Below the pieces are notes generated by a model. That model saw only the letters and a list, made by a program, of their open reading frames with translations, ran no database searches and was not told the DNA's origin. The position numbers were made by a program, and so were the translations under genes. Below are positions 35,036 to 44,364 of a DNA stretch of 52,419 nucleotides, one piece after another; the first letter of the stretch is position 1; each line of letters begins with the position of its first letter. The DNA comes from an uncultured Eubacterium sp. (GTDB lineage Bacteria; Bacillota; Clostridia; Lachnospirales; Lachnospiraceae). The DNA is taken from NCBI GenBank assembly GCA_934338065.1, contig CAKRGX010000015.1, positions 1 to 52,419 of the forward strand. The letters are read 5' to 3'.

Positions 35036-36679
35036 TAGTAATATACCACCACCAATGAATTCGCGCAAGATGGAATTTAACGGAACATCATGTGGATCAA
35101 TCGGGATGAAATAATCAAGGAACTTCAGAAGTCTCTGCGCCTCTGTGTATTCCGGACATTCTTTCGGCACTTGGAACAAAAGCGGATCTGCATATAATTT
35201 CATTGCTGCCAGCTCATAGATAAGGGCAGAATTAAACATAGCATCTGCTTCCTCCTGGAATGGAAAAATATTTTTCCGCTCTCCCCGCCGTACTGAATTC
35301 CACATAGAAATCGTCTTTTGTGCTGAATTTCCTCTTGTTCTTGCATCACGTATGATCCTTCTCAGCAGCCTTCCTTCTGTGGTTGGAATCCGGTTATGTG
35401 TATCCAGATTTAATGTCGTCAATGCACTGATATAGATCTTGTATTTATCTTTTCTGGAAATCGAGTACGTTAATTTATCATTCAGCCCATGAATTCCCTC
35501 AATAACAAGAACATCCTCTTTTCCTAACTGCAGGATCGGTTTATCATACTCTCTTTTTCCTGTTATGAAATTATACGTTGGAAGCTGGACCGGTTTTCCA
35601 TTTAGAAGATCATTCAGATGTTCATTAAAAAGCCGGGTATCAATTGCTTCCAAACACTCGTAATCATATGCACCATTTTCATCCTTCGGTGTATCTCCCC
35701 GATTCACAAAATAATCGTCAAGACCAATTGGATGAGGACACAGACCTAGTGTTTTTAACTGGGTCGACAACCGATAAGAAAAGGTTGTTTTTCCAGATGA
35801 AGATGGACCTGCAATCGTAACGATCCGGCACCCTCTGTCTGCAATATCGACCGCAATATCACCGATCGTTTTCTCATGAAGCGCCTCCTGGGTCAGCATC
35901 AGTTCCCGAAGTCCTCCACCAACGATAACGTCATTCAGATCACCTACCGTTGATACGTTCAGCGTAGCACTCCATTTGTCTGCCAGTTCCATCGTGTGAA
36001 ACTGCTTCCGGCTCGGATTAAAATCAGGCATCGTTACAGGCTCCTGTTTTCTCGGAATAATAAAAACAAAGCCATCTTCAAACTTTTCCAGACGAAACTG
36101 TCTTAATACACCTGTGCTATAAGGCATAGCGCCATAGTAATAATCAATAAATCCATCCAAATCATATACCGTAGTCCGTGAATTTCTACGATATTTCATA
36201 ATCTTGCTCTTATCCGGCATACCCAGAGAAGCAAATAATTGTATGGCATCTCTTGTGCGGACAATTTGCTTTTTGAATTTAATGTTTCTTTCTACATAAC
36301 TTTTCATCTTATTTTCCAGTTCTGAGAGCAGTTCATCGTCAATCTGAACATCCCCCTGAATACGGCAAAAATATCCACTATCCAGGCAGAAATCAACTGA
36401 CACTTCAGGGACTTTCTCACCAGGAATGATCTCGGAGACTGCTTTTAACAAAAGCATTGTAATCCCTCGAAGATATACCCTCTTGCCATCGTTTTCATCT
36501 GCCGAAAGAAAAGATATGTGGCTGTCCGGTTGAACCTTATGATATAACTCTTGAATAACGCCATCTACCTTAGCCACAAGAATAGGGTAAGGATAATCTT
36601 TCTCATATCGCTTACTTAGTTCATATAGATCAATATCACTCTCCAGTTCAATCTCATTTTTCTCTAATGTAACCGTCAT
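35030..36679 (-). CDS. Nucleoside kinase, uridine-kinase family with TGS-like N-terminus
   Basis: 549 residues. An N-terminal TGS/threonyl-tRNA-synthetase-like region (about 1-200) is fused to a P-loop kinase of the uridine kinase/phosphoribulokinase type: 'IVTIAGPSSSGKTTFSYRLS' (Walker A, about residue 295), 'GLDDYFVNRGDTPKDENG' and 'VLVIEGIHGLNDKL' (Walker B). Such fusions are common in Firmicutes and annotated as nucleoside kinase; the phosphate acceptor is likely uridine or cytidine. The ATG overlaps the trmK stop (ATGA), so the genes are coupled. The last 13 codons contain the rnpB promoter and the stop codon TGA lies in the rnpB P1 helix. Confidence 0.9.
   Translation of the reverse strand: MTVTLEKNEIELESDIDLYELSKRYEKDYPYPILVAKVDGVIQELYHKVQPDSHISFLSADENDGKRVYLRGITMLLLKAVSEIIPGEKVPEVSVDFCLDSGYFCRIQGDVQIDDELLSELENKMKSYVERNIKFKKQIVRTRDAIQLFASLGMPDKSKIMKYRRNSRTTVYDLDGFIDYYYGAMPYSTGVLRQFRLEKFEDGFVFIIPRKQEPVTMPDFNPSRKQFHTMELADKWSATLNVSTVGDLNDVIVGGGLRELMLTQEALHEKTIGDIAVDIADRGCRIVTIAGPSSSGKTTFSYRLSTQLKTLGLCPHPIGLDDYFVNRGDTPKDENGAYDYECLEAIDTRLFNEHLNDLLNGKPVQLPTYNFITGKREYDKPILQLGKEDVLVIEGIHGLNDKLTYSISRKDKYKIYISALTTLNLDTHNRIPTTEGRLLRRIIRDARTRGNSAQKTISMWNSVRRGERKNIFPFQEEADAMFNSALIYELAAMKLYADPLLFQVPKECPEYTEAQRLLKFLDYFIPIDPHDVPLNSILREFIGGGILLG
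35040..35068 (-). promoter_or_regulatory. rnpB promoter inside the 3' end of the kinase gene
   Basis: TTGCGC (35063-35068), a 17-base spacer and TATATT (35040-35045) on the minus strand. The predicted start, seven bases downstream of the -10 box, falls at 35033, the expected 5' end of RNase P RNA. The boxes are made from codons of the kinase C-terminus (LREFIGGGILLG). Confidence 0.72.
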
Positions 36680-37386
36680 ATACTACCTCCATAATATGTT
36701 ATTAATATCCACTCAATACAATCAACTTCCCGTTCTAATTCTGAAATTCTCTTATACGCACCATCTGTCTTACATTTTTTCAGCTCCGATACTACTGCAC
36801 TGCGTTTCTGTTTTTCCCGGAGCAGCCACTCATGATACAAAGCGTCTCCCCTCTCCGGAAGCAATCGTCCATAAGTATTCTCCTGTTCCATATAAGGTCT
36901 TTCTTCCTTTCCACGAACAGCCCGGATAGAAAGATAATATTTGCCGGCGTCTTTGCATACTTGTTCCCGGTCGATCCGGAACCCCAATTGGAAAAGCGTT
37001 TCACGAAGGGTTTTCCAATCTGACTGCGCCTGCAATATCAGGTTATCAACCCTAGATAGCACTTCCCCTCTTTCCCCCAAAATACGACAAATCAGCATGC
37101 CCCCCATTCCGGCAATCAGCACTGCATCCACTTCCCCTGGTTCCAATGCTGATAATCCATCACTAAGCCGGCATTCAATATGTTCCTCCAAATGTGCCTG
37201 CCTGATATGTTCACAGGCAATTGCCAATGGTCCTTTATTCACATCCAATGCCAGAATCTTTTTGCACCGTCTTCTTTCTGCCAGATAAATTGATACATAG
37301 CCATGATCACAGCCAACATCTGCCAGACGGCATCCATCCGGAACGAGATCTGCATTCATTTTCATTCGCTTCGATAATTCTATCAT
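36676..37386 (-). CDS. trmK: tRNA (adenine-22 N1)-methyltransferase
   Basis: 236 residues. SAM-dependent methylation of A22 in some bacterial tRNAs. The SAM-binding motif 'LADVGCDHGYVSIYLAERRR' and the catalytic-region 'AVLIAGMGGMLICRILGE' are characteristic of TrmK (YqfN), and a coiled-coil C-terminus (about 185-230) follows. In Firmicutes trmK commonly lies just after rpoD (sigA), as here, eight bases downstream. The usual next gene (nif3-like) is missing and replaced by the nucleoside kinase, whose start overlaps the trmK stop by four bases. The ribosome binding site is weak (AAAGAG), which suggests coupling to rpoD translation. Confidence 0.93.
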   Translation of the reverse strand: MIELSKRMKMNADLVPDGCRLADVGCDHGYVSIYLAERRRCKKILALDVNKGPLAIACEHIRQAHLEEHIECRLSDGLSALEPGEVDAVLIAGMGGMLICRILGERGEVLSRVDNLILQAQSDWKTLRETLFQLGFRIDREQVCKDAGKYYLSIRAVRGKEERPYMEQENTYGRLLPERGDALYHEWLLREKQKRSAVVSELKKCKTDGAYKRISELEREVDCIEWILITYYGGSI

Positions 37387-37393
37387 ATGCTCT

Positions 37394-38530
37394 TTAATCC
37401 AAATAATCCTTTAATTTTCTGCTTCTGCTCGGATGACGCAGCTTACGAAGTGCTTTTGCCTCAATCTGACGGATTCTTTCACGCGTAACTTCGAACTCTT
37501 TTCCAACTTCCTCAAGGGTTCTTGCTCTTCCATCATCCAGCCCAAAACGCAGGCAAAGGACTTTTTGCTCACGTTCTGTCAGCGTTCCCAGCACTTCAAC
37601 CAATTGTTCTTTCAGAAGAGTAAACGCTGCTGCTTCAGCCGGCACCGGAACATTATCATCCTGAATAAAATCACCCAGGTGGCTGTCTTCCTCCTCACCG
37701 ATCGGAGTCTCCAGAGAAACAGGCTCCTGTGATATTTTCTGTATCTCACGCACACGTTCCACAGGTAAATTCATTTTTTCTGCAATTTCTTCCGGATATG
37801 GCTCGCGACCAAGTTCCTGTAAGAGCTGACGCTGTACACGGATCAGTTTATTGATCGTCTCTACCATATGAACAGGAATACGAATCGTCCTTGCCTGATC
37901 GGCGATGGCACGTGTTATTGCCTGACGTATCCACCAGGTGGCATAAGTACTGAACTTATAGCCTTTTCGATAATCAAATTTTTCAACTGCTTTAATCAGA
38001 CCAAGATTTCCCTCCTGGATCAGATCAAGAAATAACATACCACGTCCGACATAACGTTTGGCAATACTGACTACAAGACGAAGATTTGCCTCTGCCAGAC
38101 GTTTCTTTGCCTCTGCATCACCAGCCTCCATCTGCATCGCCAGTGTCTTCTCCTCCTCTGCTGTCAGAAGTGGTACTTTACCGATTTCCTTCAGATACAT
38201 GCGGACAGGGTCTTCGATGCTAACACCATCCGGAACTGCCAGTTCAATATTCTCCAGTTCCTCTTCCGTCGGTTCATCATCTACATCCAGAATAACATCA
38301 TCATCCGTGTCACTTTCCGGCACCATAGCAACAATTCCCTGGTTTTCCAAATATTCAAAAACTTTTTCTGTCTTTTCATCATCCATTTCTATATTATGAA
38401 GAGCAAATATTTTCTCCATATCACTCATCTCAAGGACATTATCTTTCTTTTTGCCCAGTTCCACCAGGTCCTTCAAGATAGCCAGCATTCTCTGCTGTTC
38501 ATCTTCTACATTTGTATTTTTCTTATCCAT
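37394..38530 (-). CDS. rpoD: RNA polymerase primary sigma factor
   Basis: 378 residues from the ATG at 38530, chosen for GGAGG five bases upstream over one at 38542. Directs RNA polymerase to housekeeping promoters, such as the TTGCAT/TATAAT boxes in this window. Acidic region 1.1 (about 1-90), region 1.2 '[20 protein letters not shown]', region 2 '[20 protein letters not shown]' followed by '[14 protein letters not shown]', region 3, and region 4.2 '[20 protein letters not shown]' are all present. It follows dnaG by 39 bases in the classical macromolecular-synthesis order. Confidence 0.98.
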   Translation of the reverse strand: MDKKNTNVEDEQQRMLAILKDLVELGKKKDNVLEMSDMEKIFALHNIEMDDEKTEKVFEYLENQGIVAMVPESDTDDDVILDVDDEPTEEELENIELAVPDGVSIEDPVRMYLKEIGKVPLLTAEEEKTLAMQMEAGDAEAKKRLAEANLRLVVSIAKRYVGRGMLFLDLIQEGNLGLIKAVEKFDYRKGYKFSTYATWWIRQAITRAIADQARTIRIPVHMVETINKLIRVQRQLLQELGREPYPEEIAEKMNLPVERVREIQKISQEPVSLETPIGEEEDSHLGDFIQDDNVPVPAEAAAFTLLKEQLVEVLGTLTEREQKVLCLRFGLDDGRARTLEEVGKEFEVTRERIRQIEAKALRKLRHPSRSRKLKDYLD

Positions 38531-38569
38531 GATTTCCTCCATTCTGCTGACAGCGCAGCTCCTAATATT

Positions 38570-40333
38570 TTAAAAAGTAATCGTCAATGTCTGCAATTGC
38601 CTTTTTTCTAATATCAACTGTTGCAATTCCTTCATATCAGTAACCTTACGGCTCCGTTCTTCCAGACTATATTTCTTTATACTTCGAACAACTTCGTTCA
38701 GTGCCTTCTGCTGTTCTGTATCTTTACTGATTGCTTTTAATTCTTTATTAAACAAGCCCGCTACCACTGACTGTTCCTCTTTACTTTGAAATCGGCTGAT
38801 AATTGATGCCGGTTCCACTTTATGTTTTGTGTCGTATTGCTCATATATCATCTGTGCCACCTGATGATAAGGTTCATCTACAAAATCTTCCACACCGATA
38901 ATATCTTTTGTCTTATCAAACAAGACTGGATCGTTACTTAACCAGGTCAGGAAGATTCCCTGACTCCTGGCAATGCCATCCTCTTGTTTTTTTGCCCCGG
39001 AAATTTTTCTTTCTTGTCTTCTTTTCTCATAATCAATCCCAACCATTCGGGCACTATGATAAGCAACAAGTTTTCTGAAATCCTCCGAACGGACACCATA
39101 TTCCCTGGAAAATGCTTCTATATAGTTATTCCGCTCTATCTCATTATCAAAGGTTAAACATTTTTTTGCAACTTCATTCATAAACTTTGTTTTTGCCTCA
39201 GGATCATTCATATCATATTCCTTTTGGATATGATCAATCTCATAGAAGAAGCTTGTCTTTGCCGTCTGAATCCGTTTCCTGAATTCATCTGGTGACAATG
39301 CCTTCATAAATTCATCCGGATCTTTATACGGCTGCATATTAATCACCTTGACCGATATGCCTGCCTCCTTCAACATCGGAATCGCACGCATCGCCGCTTT
39401 GACACCGGCATTATCACTGTCGTAGGAAAGATATACCAGATCCGTATATCGCTTCAAAAGGCTGCAGTGCTGGCTGGTAAAAGCAGTCCCCAAGGATGCC
39501 ACCGCATTGGTAAAGCCTGCCTGATGCAGTGCTATCACATCCATATACCCCTCACAAATGATCATTCCATCTGCCTGTTTGCCATGGACAAAATTAAGCC
39601 CATATAAATTACGGCTTTTATCAAAGATCAATGTCTCCGGGGAATTCAGATATTTCGGTTTGGCATCTCCCATCACCCGTCCTCCGAAAGCAATTACACG
39701 ATTATTCCGATCAAGAATAGGAAACATAACACGATTCCAGAACTTATCATAAGCACCGGTTTTTTCATCGTATGTAAATAACCCGGTTTCCTTTAATATC
39801 GAATCTGTATACCCTTTGCTTCTCATATAGCGGTATAACTCTCCACTATTCTTGCTTGAATAACCTAATCCAAACTTCACAATTGTTTCGGGAGAAAGTT
39901 CACGTCCGGTCAGATAATCGTATCCGATACGCCCGCGCTCGCTTTTCAACATTGCAAAGTAATACTTTGCAGCCAGCTTATTAACTTCCAGGATTGCATC
40001 CCTCAGATCTCTCCTCCTCCGGTCTTCGACCTGATCTCCTTTTGCCGGAAGTTCCATACCGGTGCGCTCCGCTAACTGCTCCAGTGCCTCCACAAAAGTC
40101 AGGTTTTCATATTCCATCAGAAAGGTAAAAACATTTCCCCCCGCACCGCATCCAAAGCAGTAATACATCTGCTTTCCCGGACTTACCGAAAATGAGGCTG
40201 TTTTTTCATTGTGAAACGGACACAAGCCGACATAATTACTTCCACTCCGTTTTAAGTTTACGTACGAAGAAATAATATCCACAATATCATTGCGCCGTCT
40301 TACTTCCTCGACAAAATCTTCTTCATAATACAT
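38570..40333 (-). CDS. dnaG: DNA primase
   Basis: 587 residues. Makes RNA primers at the replication fork. The N-terminal zinc-binding domain has the CHC2 pattern ('LCPFHNEKTASFSVSPGKQM' then 'YYCFGCGAGG', residues about 37-64). The Toprim polymerase core contains 'MIICEGYMDVIALHQAGFTN' with catalytic Glu and 'DLVYLSYDSDNAGVKAAMRA' with the DxD metal site. A C-terminal helicase-interaction domain follows. GGAG lies eight bases before the ATG. It stands between dgt and rpoD, in one operon. Confidence 0.98.
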   Translation of the reverse strand: MYYEEDFVEEVRRRNDIVDIISSYVNLKRSGSNYVGLCPFHNEKTASFSVSPGKQMYYCFGCGAGGNVFTFLMEYENLTFVEALEQLAERTGMELPAKGDQVEDRRRRDLRDAILEVNKLAAKYYFAMLKSERGRIGYDYLTGRELSPETIVKFGLGYSSKNSGELYRYMRSKGYTDSILKETGLFTYDEKTGAYDKFWNRVMFPILDRNNRVIAFGGRVMGDAKPKYLNSPETLIFDKSRNLYGLNFVHGKQADGMIICEGYMDVIALHQAGFTNAVASLGTAFTSQHCSLLKRYTDLVYLSYDSDNAGVKAAMRAIPMLKEAGISVKVINMQPYKDPDEFMKALSPDEFRKRIQTAKTSFFYEIDHIQKEYDMNDPEAKTKFMNEVAKKCLTFDNEIERNNYIEAFSREYGVRSEDFRKLVAYHSARMVGIDYEKRRQERKISGAKKQEDGIARSQGIFLTWLSNDPVLFDKTKDIIGVEDFVDEPYHQVAQMIYEQYDTKHKVEPASIISRFQSKEEQSVVAGLFNKELKAISKDTEQQKALNEVVRSIKKYSLEERSRKVTDMKELQQLILEKRQLQTLTITF

Positions 40334-40347
40334 CTACTTCACTCCTG

Positions 40348-41358
40348 TTATAAAACAGACCATGTTCTTGGTATCGTCAGATCCTGATACTTCATAACGG
40401 CATAACGATCGGTCATCCCGGCAATAAAATCACATACTGCCCGTTCGATCGTTTCACCCTTTTTCTCTATCATATTGCGGTATTCATCCGGCAGCTTTTC
40501 TACATGTTCTACATAGTATTCGTATAACTGTCCGATCATATACTCAGCTTTTCCTTCTTCTGCTTTTGCAATGGAATTTACATACACATTTTCAAACATA
40601 AATCCCCGAAGTCCCTGAAGTGCCTCCGCCATAGTCTCTGACTGCACAATGTCATCTTTTCCCATGCTATTGCTGATCATATCATGAATCAATGTGTTGA
40701 GCCGCTCTCGTAATGTATACCCCAGAATCTCAGTAAATTCTTTTGGTATATCACTTTCACGGATAACCCTGCCCCGTATCGCATCATCAATGTCAGAATT
40801 CACATAAGCAATCTTGTCACATAGTCTCACGATCTTCCCCTCTAAGGTAGAAGGATTTCCGGATGTGGAGTGATTGCGGATACCATCCCTGACCTCTTTG
40901 GCAAGATTAAGCCCCTGTCCGTTCTTCTCCAATAATTCAACAACACGTACGCTTTGTTCCTGGTGATGAAACCCGCCAGCATAAATCCGGTTAAGAATCC
41001 TCTCTCCGGCATGTCCAAACGGAGTATGCCCCAGATCATGTCCAAGTGCAATTGCCTCTGTCAGATCTTCATTCAGGCGTAATGCCTTGGCAACTGTCCG
41101 TGCATTCTGCGACACCTCAAGCGTATGTGTCATGCGTGTGCGGTAATGATCCCCTTCCGGTGCCAGAAAAACCTGTGTCTTTCCTTTTAGACGCCGAAAT
41201 GATTTGGAATGAAGTATGCGGTCTCTGTCACGCTGGTAGATTGGACGAAGATCACATGGTTCTTCCGGATCATCTCTTCCCTGGGATGCATCACTAAATG
41301 CAGCAAATGGGCTCAATATGTCATGTTCTCTTTGTTCCAGTTTTTCACGAATTGTCAT
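40348..41358 (-). CDS. dgt: dGTP triphosphohydrolase-like HD protein
   Basis: 336 residues. HD-domain enzyme that splits dNTPs into nucleoside and triphosphate, adjusting precursor pools beside the primase gene. The conserved sequence 'SKSFRRLKGKTQVFLAPEGD', the first metal ligand in 'TRMTHTLEVSQNARTVAKAL', the HD pair in 'AIALGHDLGHTPFGHAGERI' and the late Asp in 'DKIAYVNSDIDDAI' match the Dgt family, in the shorter (about 330-residue) form seen in Firmicutes. It is probably first in the dgt-dnaG-rpoD-trmK-kinase operon. I could not find a convincing promoter upstream of it. Confidence 0.92.
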   Translation of the reverse strand: MTIREKLEQREHDILSPFAAFSDASQGRDDPEEPCDLRPIYQRDRDRILHSKSFRRLKGKTQVFLAPEGDHYRTRMTHTLEVSQNARTVAKALRLNEDLTEAIALGHDLGHTPFGHAGERILNRIYAGGFHHQEQSVRVVELLEKNGQGLNLAKEVRDGIRNHSTSGNPSTLEGKIVRLCDKIAYVNSDIDDAIRGRVIRESDIPKEFTEILGYTLRERLNTLIHDMISNSMGKDDIVQSETMAEALQGLRGFMFENVYVNSIAKAEEGKAEYMIGQLYEYYVEHVEKLPDEYRNMIEKKGETIERAVCDFIAGMTDRYAVMKYQDLTIPRTWSVL

Positions 41359-41487
41359 ATTTACTTACCTATCAACTCTATCTGCTGTTTAAGACTACAT
41401 TGAAAAAGATACAACATAAAAAAGGAATATCCTTTTTTGTTTTTGAAATTTTTAAGAAAATTTTTCGAAATCCTTTGTACCACTCAC

Positions 41488-41524
41488 TTTACCGGTTGCG
41501 CAATCCGGTAAAATAGTGTATGCT
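41488..41524 (+). promoter_or_regulatory. Promoter with overlapping palindrome before the DUF4321 gene
   Basis: TTGCGC (41496-41501), a 17-base spacer and TATGCT (41519-41524) form the promoter. TTTACCGG (41488-41495) and CCGGTAAA (41505-41512) form an 8-base inverted repeat around the -35 box, and weaker symmetry (CACT/AGTG) extends outward. This looks like an operator placed to block polymerase. Confidence 0.6.
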
Positions 41525-41557
41525 GACATATTAGAAAAAGACAGGGAGGTGTCTCAT

Positions 41558-41818
41558 ATGGCACGAGGCGCAGGAAAAAACGGATGGGCATTGGTTTTAC
41601 TCATTCTGGCAGGCGTTGTGCTCGGCAGCTTTATCAGTGAGCTGGCTGCTAATGTATCATGGCTGTCCTGGTTAAGTTTCGGACAGAATTTTGGATTTTC
41701 TGATCCTATCCGTCTTAATCTGGGTGTATTGGTTTTAACTTTTGGACTGACGATCAAATTTACAATCGGAAGTATCCTAGGCATCATCGTTGCCGCTGTC
41801 ATCTATCATTTTATCTAA
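41558..41818 (+). CDS. Small membrane protein, DUF4321 family
   Basis: 86 residues from the ATG at 41558, chosen for GGGAGG eight bases upstream; the frame opens at 41516 but that ATG lies inside the promoter. Two membrane segments (about residues 9-28 and 53-82) flank a short extracellular or cytosolic loop ('NVSWLSWLSFGQNFGFSDPI'). I recognise the pattern 'GWALVLLILAGVVLGSFISE' as the DUF4321 family, often found near division or cell-shape genes in Clostridia. Function is unknown. It stands alone on the plus strand, convergent with apbE with a 4-base overlap of stop codons. Confidence 0.85.
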   Translation: MARGAGKNGWALVLLILAGVVLGSFISELAANVSWLSWLSFGQNFGFSDPIRLNLGVLVLTFGLTIKFTIGSILGIIVAAVIYHFI

Positions 41819-42792
41819 TGAATAAGATTGACTTTTTCCGACTGCCAGAAGCTGCCATCTTTACGGATAAGAAGTAACTGAATATCCGGATGGATCTTCT
41901 GGTATTTTTTTGCCTTTTCTTCTCCCATAACAAACAGTGCTGTTGCCAGTGCATCTGCTTTCGTACCCTCATCCGTGATAACGGTCACAGAGGCAAGATC
42001 ATTTTGCGCCGGCATCCCGGTCCCAGCGTCCATGATATGATGATATAACACACCATTTTCCGTAAAATTACGCTGATAAATCCCACTCGTCACAACTGCT
42101 TTGTCCTTCACTTCAATGGAGCCAAACAAGCTTGTTCCGTCAGCCGGATCGGTTATTCCAACCTGATATAAACTGTCATCCTTTTTCTTTCCTATTGTCT
42201 GAACGTTCCCCCCCAATGAGATAATGGCTGATTTTATGCCATCTTTCTCCCATAATTCCATAATCTTCTGCGAAACATATCCCTTAGCAACAGCTCCCAG
42301 ATCAATCTCCATTCCTCTTTTCAGTTGGATTTTCTGGCCGGACAGACATTGTATCTCACGATAATCAACCCTTTTCACAGCCTCATCCCGCACTTTTTTC
42401 GTTGGCACCTGCTGCTTATCCTGCGTAAACCCCCACGCCTTCACAAGCGGATATATCGATATATCCATTGCCCCCTGTGTCTGTTCACTATATTTCTTAC
42501 TTGTCTGAATCAATTCATATGTTTCATGAGCAACAGCCGTCGGCCTTCCATTTGCTGCATTAATTCTGGCAATATCACTTTTTTTATTTGTAACAGAGAA
42601 CAATCGATCCAGACGATTGATCAGTTGTATTGCTTCTGACATAGCTTTTTCTCCCTTATCACCATAGACAGTCAACTGCATGACCGTATCCATAGCAAAG
42701 ATCTCTTTTGTGATTTTCTTTTCGGGTTCTTCCGCCACACTACACCCGGTTAACAAACAAAAAGCTAGAGCAAAAATAATCCATTTTTTCAT
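41815..42792 (-). CDS. apbE: FAD:protein FMN transferase, lipoprotein
   Basis: 325 residues from the ATG at 42792. Attaches FMN through a phosphoester bond to Thr/Ser of exported flavoproteins such as RnfG/NqrC subunits. The N-terminus 'MKKWIIFALAFCLLTGCSVAE' has a lipobox with Cys17, so it is a membrane-anchored lipoprotein. Family motifs: 'FAMDTVMQLTVYG', 'MEIDLGAVAKGYVSQKIMEL', 'AIISLGGNVQTIG', 'HHIMDAGTGMPAQNDLASVT' and 'DALATALFVMGEEKA', with the Mg-binding Asp/Thr near the last. The start overlaps the queH stop (ATGA). No RnfG-like target is in the window. Confidence 0.94.
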   Translation of the reverse strand: MKKWIIFALAFCLLTGCSVAEEPEKKITKEIFAMDTVMQLTVYGDKGEKAMSEAIQLINRLDRLFSVTNKKSDIARINAANGRPTAVAHETYELIQTSKKYSEQTQGAMDISIYPLVKAWGFTQDKQQVPTKKVRDEAVKRVDYREIQCLSGQKIQLKRGMEIDLGAVAKGYVSQKIMELWEKDGIKSAIISLGGNVQTIGKKKDDSLYQVGITDPADGTSLFGSIEVKDKAVVTSGIYQRNFTENGVLYHHIMDAGTGMPAQNDLASVTVITDEGTKADALATALFVMGEEKAKKYQKIHPDIQLLLIRKDGSFWQSEKVNLIH

Positions 42793-43433
42793 AGCTGATC
42801 TCCATTTCTCAGACGTTTTTCTTCCATTCGATCCCTTTTGGAATACACACATCCACAATAATCCTGACGATAAAGCGAATACCGGGCAGATAACTCAATA
42901 CTCCGCTTATATCCATTTCTCTTTTTAAAATCCGAAGGAAGATAAAAAACACCTGACTGCCCCGCCAGTTCTTCTCCTATCTGCATCAAAAGATCCGCAT
43001 CCTTATGCGGACTGATTGACAATGTTGTACAAAAGAAGTCAAAGTTCCCTTCTTTTGCCCGCTCAGCCGTCTTTTGCAACCGCAGTTGAAAACAACGTCT
43101 GCACCGTTTGCCTCGTTCCGGTTCATGTTCATATCCATTTGCAATCTCCAGGAACCGTTCCGGTTCATAATCTGCATCCTCTATAGAAATCTCTCCGCCA
43201 AAAGGGGCTTCTTTCAGATAACGTTTCAATTCTTCTTTTCTCTTCTCATATTCCTCAACATATGTAATGTTCGGATTATAGAAAAAGATTGTGATATCAA
43301 AATAAGAATGTAAATACTCCAACACATAACTACTACATGGTGCACAACAGCAATGTAAAAAAAGTTTTTTTTTCTCCCCTTGCATTTTTTTCAAAAGCTC
43401 ATCCAGTTCGACCTGATAATTTCTCTTGTTCAT
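42789..43433 (-). CDS. queH: Epoxyqueuosine reductase QueH
   Basis: 214 residues. Last step of queuosine synthesis, reduction of epoxyqueuosine in tRNA; QueH replaces the cobalamin-dependent QueG in many anaerobes. Cysteine motifs expected to bind an iron-sulfur cluster and metal are visible: 'LFLHCCCAPCSSYVLEYL' (C28-C30, C33), 'GKRCRRCFQLRLQKTA' and 'YRQDYCGCVYS'. Conserved 'TTLSISPHKDADLLMQIGEE' is also present. GGAG lies in the last codons of pgeF, three bases upstream of this gene's start region. It is the middle gene of pgeF-queH-apbE. Confidence 0.92.
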   Translation of the reverse strand: MNKRNYQVELDELLKKMQGEKKKLFLHCCCAPCSSYVLEYLHSYFDITIFFYNPNITYVEEYEKRKEELKRYLKEAPFGGEISIEDADYEPERFLEIANGYEHEPERGKRCRRCFQLRLQKTAERAKEGNFDFFCTTLSISPHKDADLLMQIGEELAGQSGVFYLPSDFKKRNGYKRSIELSARYSLYRQDYCGCVYSKRDRMEEKRLRNGDQL

Positions 43434-43436
43434 AAT

Positions 43437-44264
43437 TTATCTTTCTCCTAATGTAATAACACCTGACAGATTTCCCCTGTGTCCATTTGTGGCACGATGT
43501 GAAAACAGTACATCCGAATGGCAGCAGGTACAGAATCCTGAAACCTCTATGTTTTGTGGCAGCACCCCCGCCTCTACCAAAACAATCCGGTTGGCTTCCC
43601 ATAGATTCAACTGATATTTATGATTTTCTTTACTCTCCCACAGACAGTTCCAATACTTTGATGAAAATTCCTGTCGAAAACCATCAATCACCTCTTCACT
43701 CACTTCATAACAGCTCTGGCAGATAGACGGTCCAATCACGGCATATATATCTTTGGAATCACAAGAAAATTCCCTCTTCATAGCTTCCACCGTACAAGCC
43801 CCCATCCGCTTGACCGTACCACGCCATCCTGAATGGCTCGCACCGACCACACGTTTCTTCGGATCATAAAAAAAGAGGGGTACACAATCGGCAAAAAAAG
43901 TCATAAGTACAACATTGGGATCATTCGTTATCAACCCATCTACTCCAATAATATCCGATTCAAGGGTAACACCCTTTCCACAATCCGATGAGTCTACCCT
44001 CCGGACTACCGTATCATGTACCTGATCACTCAAAACCAGATGATCCGCGTGATATCCGACTGCATCAGCAAAAATGCGGTGGTTCCTCCGTACATCTTCT
44101 TCCTTATCTCCCCGTGTAAAACTCATGTTCATGCTTGCGCAATCCCCTTTGCTCACACCTCCCAGTTTGGTTGAAAATCCATGCAAAACACCTAGCCGGA
44201 CAAAACTCGGAAATGTGATAAAAGGAACACCATTTTTTTCATTCCATATATAATTCTGATTCAT
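43437..44264 (-). CDS. pgeF: YfiH/LACC1-family purine nucleoside phosphorylase (peptidoglycan editing factor)
   Basis: 275 residues. Members split adenosine, inosine or methylthioadenosine and have also been linked to peptidoglycan editing. The zinc and catalytic residues are in place: His in 'VLSDQVHDTVVRRVD', Cys in 'TFFADCVPLFFYD', His in 'GASHSGWRGTVKRM', and 'IGPSICQSCYEVSEEV'. The N-terminal 'LHGFSTKLGGVSKGDCASMN' is diagnostic. First gene of the operon with queH and apbE. Its promoter is not obvious; the region upstream also carries the divergent promoter of the phospholipase-like gene. Confidence 0.92.
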   Translation of the reverse strand: MNQNYIWNEKNGVPFITFPSFVRLGVLHGFSTKLGGVSKGDCASMNMSFTRGDKEEDVRRNHRIFADAVGYHADHLVLSDQVHDTVVRRVDSSDCGKGVTLESDIIGVDGLITNDPNVVLMTFFADCVPLFFYDPKKRVVGASHSGWRGTVKRMGACTVEAMKREFSCDSKDIYAVIGPSICQSCYEVSEEVIDGFRQEFSSKYWNCLWESKENHKYQLNLWEANRIVLVEAGVLPQNIEVSGFCTCCHSDVLFSHRATNGHRGNLSGVITLGER

Positions 44265-44319
44265 CTATCGTCATCCTTTCTGAAAACTGTCTAGTATCAT
44301 TTATCTTTTTTGCAAAATC

Positions 44320-44328
44320 TGTTATACT
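44320..44328 (+). promoter_or_regulatory. Extended -10 promoter of the phospholipase-like gene
   Basis: TGTTATACT matches the extended -10 pattern TGnTATAAT; the -35 region is weak (TTTATC). It lies 36 bases before the start codon. Confidence 0.5.
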
Positions 44329-44364
44329 AAGGTAATACGATTCGTTATGAAAGGAGGCGTTTCT

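Noticed and set aside
34684..35038. Two overlapping plus-strand open frames of 79 and 106 codons
   Set aside because: They are antisense to RNase P RNA, whose conserved sequence and helices explain the region fully.
41488..41512. Terminator of dgt or upstream genes at the CCGGTAAA palindrome
   Set aside because: No T run follows on either strand and it overlaps a good promoter; an operator is the better reading.
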